Source: an uncultured Collinsella sp.
GTDB lineage: Bacteria; Actinomycetota; Coriobacteriia; Coriobacteriales; Coriobacteriaceae
DNA length: 6,801 nucleotides
NCBI GenBank assembly: GCA_902495085.1
Contig: CABUWA010000106.1
Coordinates: 1 to 6,801 of the forward strand
Reading direction: 5' to 3'
The position numbers were made by a program, and so were the translations under genes. Position 1 is the stretch's first letter. Every line of letters starts with the position of its first letter. Positions 5,410 to 6,801 of the stretch are shown here, piece by piece. Under the pieces are notes generated by a model that saw only the letters and a list, made by a program, of their open reading frames with translations, made no database searches and was not told the origin of the DNA.

Positions 5410-5534
5410 GCTGACCGCATGGGGTAACTTCCCAGCGCATTCCGCAGGACGCAAAAAGGCTCGCCGCACGAAGTGCGCAGCGAGCCTTTTTGCATGTCCG
5501 AGAACGCGCTGGGAAGTTACCCCATGCGGTCAGC
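5410..5534. repeat. 125-bp co-axial nested inverted repeat between convergent tetR and larD (possible MITE-like element)
   Basis: The outer arms 5410-5438 and 5506-5534 are perfect 29-base inverted copies. They begin GCTGACCGCATGGGG on the left and end CCCCATGCGGTCAGC on the right. An inner perfect 14-bp repeat (5451-5464 with 5480-5493) has the same symmetry centre, near 5472. The two 12-base joining segments (5439-5450 and 5494-5505) pair poorly, apart from GGAC with GTCC. The element could fold almost end to end as DNA cruciform or RNA hairpin. Terminal repeats around a short non-coding core suggest a MITE or a palindromic intergenic repeat, but no clear target-site duplication is seen at the flanks. 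Copy number cannot be judged from one window. Confidence 0.8.
5451..5493. terminator. Bidirectional Rho-independent terminator for tetR (+) and larD (-)
   Basis: GCAAAAAGGCTCGC (5451-5464) pairs with GCGAGCCTTTTTGC (5480-5493), and the interior adds CGCAC/GTGCG (5465-5469 with 5473-5477) around a three-base GAA loop. The GC-rich stem is bordered by A5 on one side and T5 on the other, so each strand reads as stem plus T-tract. It lies about 200 bases after tetR and about 60 after larD, in the right place to end both convergent transcripts. Confidence 0.85.
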
Positions 5535-5555
5535 GGACAACTATGTAGCCTCAGA

Positions 5556-6287
5556 CTAGAACATGCCCAAGAAACCGTGCACAAACAGTGCAGCCAGAGC
5601 GGCACCGATAAACGGAGCAATGCCAGGAACGAGCAGGCCGTACTTCCAGTTGTTGTCGGCCTTGTTCTTGATCGGCAGCACCTGATAGGCCATGCGAGGA
5701 CCAAGGTCACGAGCCTGGTTCATGGCGAAGCCGGTGATGCCGCCCATGCCCATGCCAACGGCCCAAACGATCAGACCGACGCAGATGGCGAGCATCAAAA
5801 CGTTCTCGCCGGCGCGACTAGCGGCAGCAAGGATGGCGCTGATGAACACAAAGGTGCAGATAGCCTCGCAGAAGAAGTTACGGGCATAGTTCGTACCCTC
5901 GGTGGTGGGGTTGGTCGAGAAGATGTTGCGCTGGGCAATGGGGTCGACGACGCCCTCGGAAGCCTTGAACTCATCGGCATACATAAGCCAAGCGATTACG
6001 GCGCCCACAAAGCCGCCGAGCATATCGGCAATCATGAAGGGGATGCAGCTGCTCCACGGCACCAAGCCGACGATGCACTGGGCAAGCACCATGGCGGGGT
6101 TCATGCACACGGCGCCGCCAAAGACAAACAGGCAGACCGAGATGCCAAAAGACCAGGTGGTGATGGCAAACATGTGGCCGGAGCCCTGATACTTGGTGCC
6201 CTTGAGCACGGTATCGCAGTGCACGCCCACGCCAAAGATGATCATGAGGGCCGTTGCGCCGAATTCGCAGAGGAGTTTGGTAAGCAT
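5556..6287 (-). CDS. larD: Aquaglyceroporin-type channel, predicted lactic acid channel LarD
   Basis: A 243-residue inner-membrane protein of the MIP (aquaporin/GlpF) family with six predicted transmembrane helices (about 5-23, 40-60, 83-101, 137-155, 163-183, 217-238) and two re-entrant half-helices. The first half-helix carries NPA (Asn63-Ala65). The second reads MNQARDLGPR, with Asn190-Gln191-Ala192, so its proline is replaced by glutamine. Arg193 is the selectivity-filter arginine, and Asp194 directly after it marks the glycerol/solute-conducting branch rather than water-only aquaporins. It lies 49 bases downstream of larA on the same strand, matching the larA-linked larD lactic acid channel of L. 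plantarum; lactate as the solute is inferred from that context, and glycerol is the alternative. The start is supported by AAGG (6292-6295), four bases before the ATG. Transcription should end at the hairpin 5451-5493. Confidence 0.87.
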   Translation of the reverse strand: MLTKLLCEFGATALMIIFGVGVHCDTVLKGTKYQGSGHMFAITTWSFGISVCLFVFGGAVCMNPAMVLAQCIVGLVPWSSCIPFMIADMLGGFVGAVIAWLMYADEFKASEGVVDPIAQRNIFSTNPTTEGTNYARNFFCEAICTFVFISAILAAASRAGENVLMLAICVGLIVWAVGMGMGGITGFAMNQARDLGPRMAYQVLPIKNKADNNWKYGLLVPGIAPFIGAALAALFVHGFLGMF

Positions 6288-6336
6288 AAAACCTTATCTT
6301 TCTTGTCGGTTATAAACGATTCGTTTAGGCCGCGTA

Positions 6337-6801
6337 CTAGTGCTGAGCGACGACAACGCCCAGGCCATCGGGAATGACGGCCAGCTTGGCATCGGCACCC
6401 TTCATCTCAAAGGCGAGCTTGAGCGCCTCATCGAGAGTGTTGACCGGCGTCATGTGCATATCCTTGATCATCTGGTGATCGCACAGGTCGGTAACCATGA
6501 TCACAGGGTGATGTGCCAGGATGCGGGCGAAAATCTGGCTCGTCCACTGGTCGGGCAGGGTCTCGTCCTTGGGACGGTCGATGCAGGCGCGCTCAAACTC
6601 TGCCGGATCATTGTCGGCGATGTTGTGATAGAAGCCCTCGCCACCGTGACCGTCGGCACAGCCGGCGACGTCGATGATCACACCGCCCTCGGGAAGCGTG
6701 GCCTCGGCAGAGCACATGCCCTTCACGGCCTGGTAGATGTTCTGGTCGAGCGGGTAGCCGCCGTTGGTGGTGATGGCAATCTCGCACTCAACGGGCTCAA
6801 C
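6337..6801 (-). CDS. larA: Lactate racemase LarA, C-terminal part (partial, starts outside the window)
   Basis: The last 154 residues of a nickel-pincer racemase (DUF2088/LarA family), which interconverts D- and L-lactate by hydride transfer to and from the NPN cofactor. The visible part opens with VEPVECEIAITTNGGYPLDQ, followed by NIYQAVKGM, continues with DVAGCADGHGGEGF and ends with AVIPDGLGVVVAQH, all typical of the LarA C-terminal domain. The protein is about 424 residues in L. plantarum, so roughly a third is seen. Lys27 of the visible part (QAVKG) would fall close to Lys298 of that enzyme if the C-termini align. The cofactor-binding lysine and the catalytic histidines lie in the missing N-terminal part. 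GTG at 6726 is an internal codon, not the start, because the family sequence continues upstream to the window edge. Some LarA homologues act on other 2-hydroxyacids, so the substrate is inferred from the neighbouring larD, larB and larC. Confidence 0.92.
   Translation of the reverse strand, partial: VEPVECEIAITTNGGYPLDQNIYQAVKGMCSAEATLPEGGVIIDVAGCADGHGGEGFYHNIADNDPAEFERACIDRPKDETLPDQWTSQIFARILAHHPVIMVTDLCDHQMIKDMHMTPVNTLDEALKLAFEMKGADAKLAVIPDGLGVVVAQH

Noticed and set aside
5371..5427. An 18-codon ORF (ATG at 5371) running into the left arm of the large inverted repeat
   Set aside because: No ribosome binding site, AT-rich upstream sequence only, and the reading ends inside the repeat arm; too short to support.
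5490..6377. A 295-codon open frame on the plus strand opposite larD
   Set aside because: It is the antisense image of the membrane protein gene larD, starts inside the inverted repeat and runs into larA; no domain or ribosome binding site is seen.

Overview
The window reads as chromosomal DNA of a high-GC Gram-positive bacterium, most likely a gut actinobacterium of the Coriobacteriia (Collinsella-like). This is inferred from GC-rich codon use, strong Shine-Dalgarno sites (AAAGGAGG, TAAGGAG) and gene content: HPr, a GatCAB-type AspRS and a nickel-pincer lactate racemase locus. No species marker is present, so the taxonomy is tentative.

Left part (1-2246). The first 59 bases hold the start of ptsH (HPr) on the minus strand, cut by the window edge. 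A strong hairpin terminator separates it from aspS, also on the minus strand, which has a structured leader immediately upstream of its ribosome binding site. aspS is divergent from a compact SerB-type phosphoserine phosphatase gene on the plus strand.

Central and right part (2883-6801). This is a locus for the nickel-pincer nucleotide (NPN) cofactor and lactate racemase, in two convergent arms. The plus arm is larB - larC - tetR, tightly packed and preceded by an unusual control region: an 18-bp perfect palindrome, an overlapping 10-bp inverted repeat that encloses an extended -10 box, and a leader hairpin that buries the larB Shine-Dalgarno. The minus arm is larA (C-terminal 154 residues visible) followed by larD, a lactate/glycerol-type aquaporin channel. 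LarB carboxylates and hydrolyses nicotinic acid adenine dinucleotide, LarC inserts nickel, LarA uses the finished cofactor to interconvert D- and L-lactate (or a related 2-hydroxyacid), and LarD lets the acid cross the membrane. LarE (sulfur insertion) is not in the window.

The arms meet in a 304-bp intergenic region holding a 125-bp co-axial inverted repeat: a bidirectional terminator nested inside 29-bp perfect outer arms. The points most worth checking are this repeat, the larB control region, the absence of the LarC2 (CTP-binding) domain from LarC, and the NQA in place of the second NPA motif of LarD.
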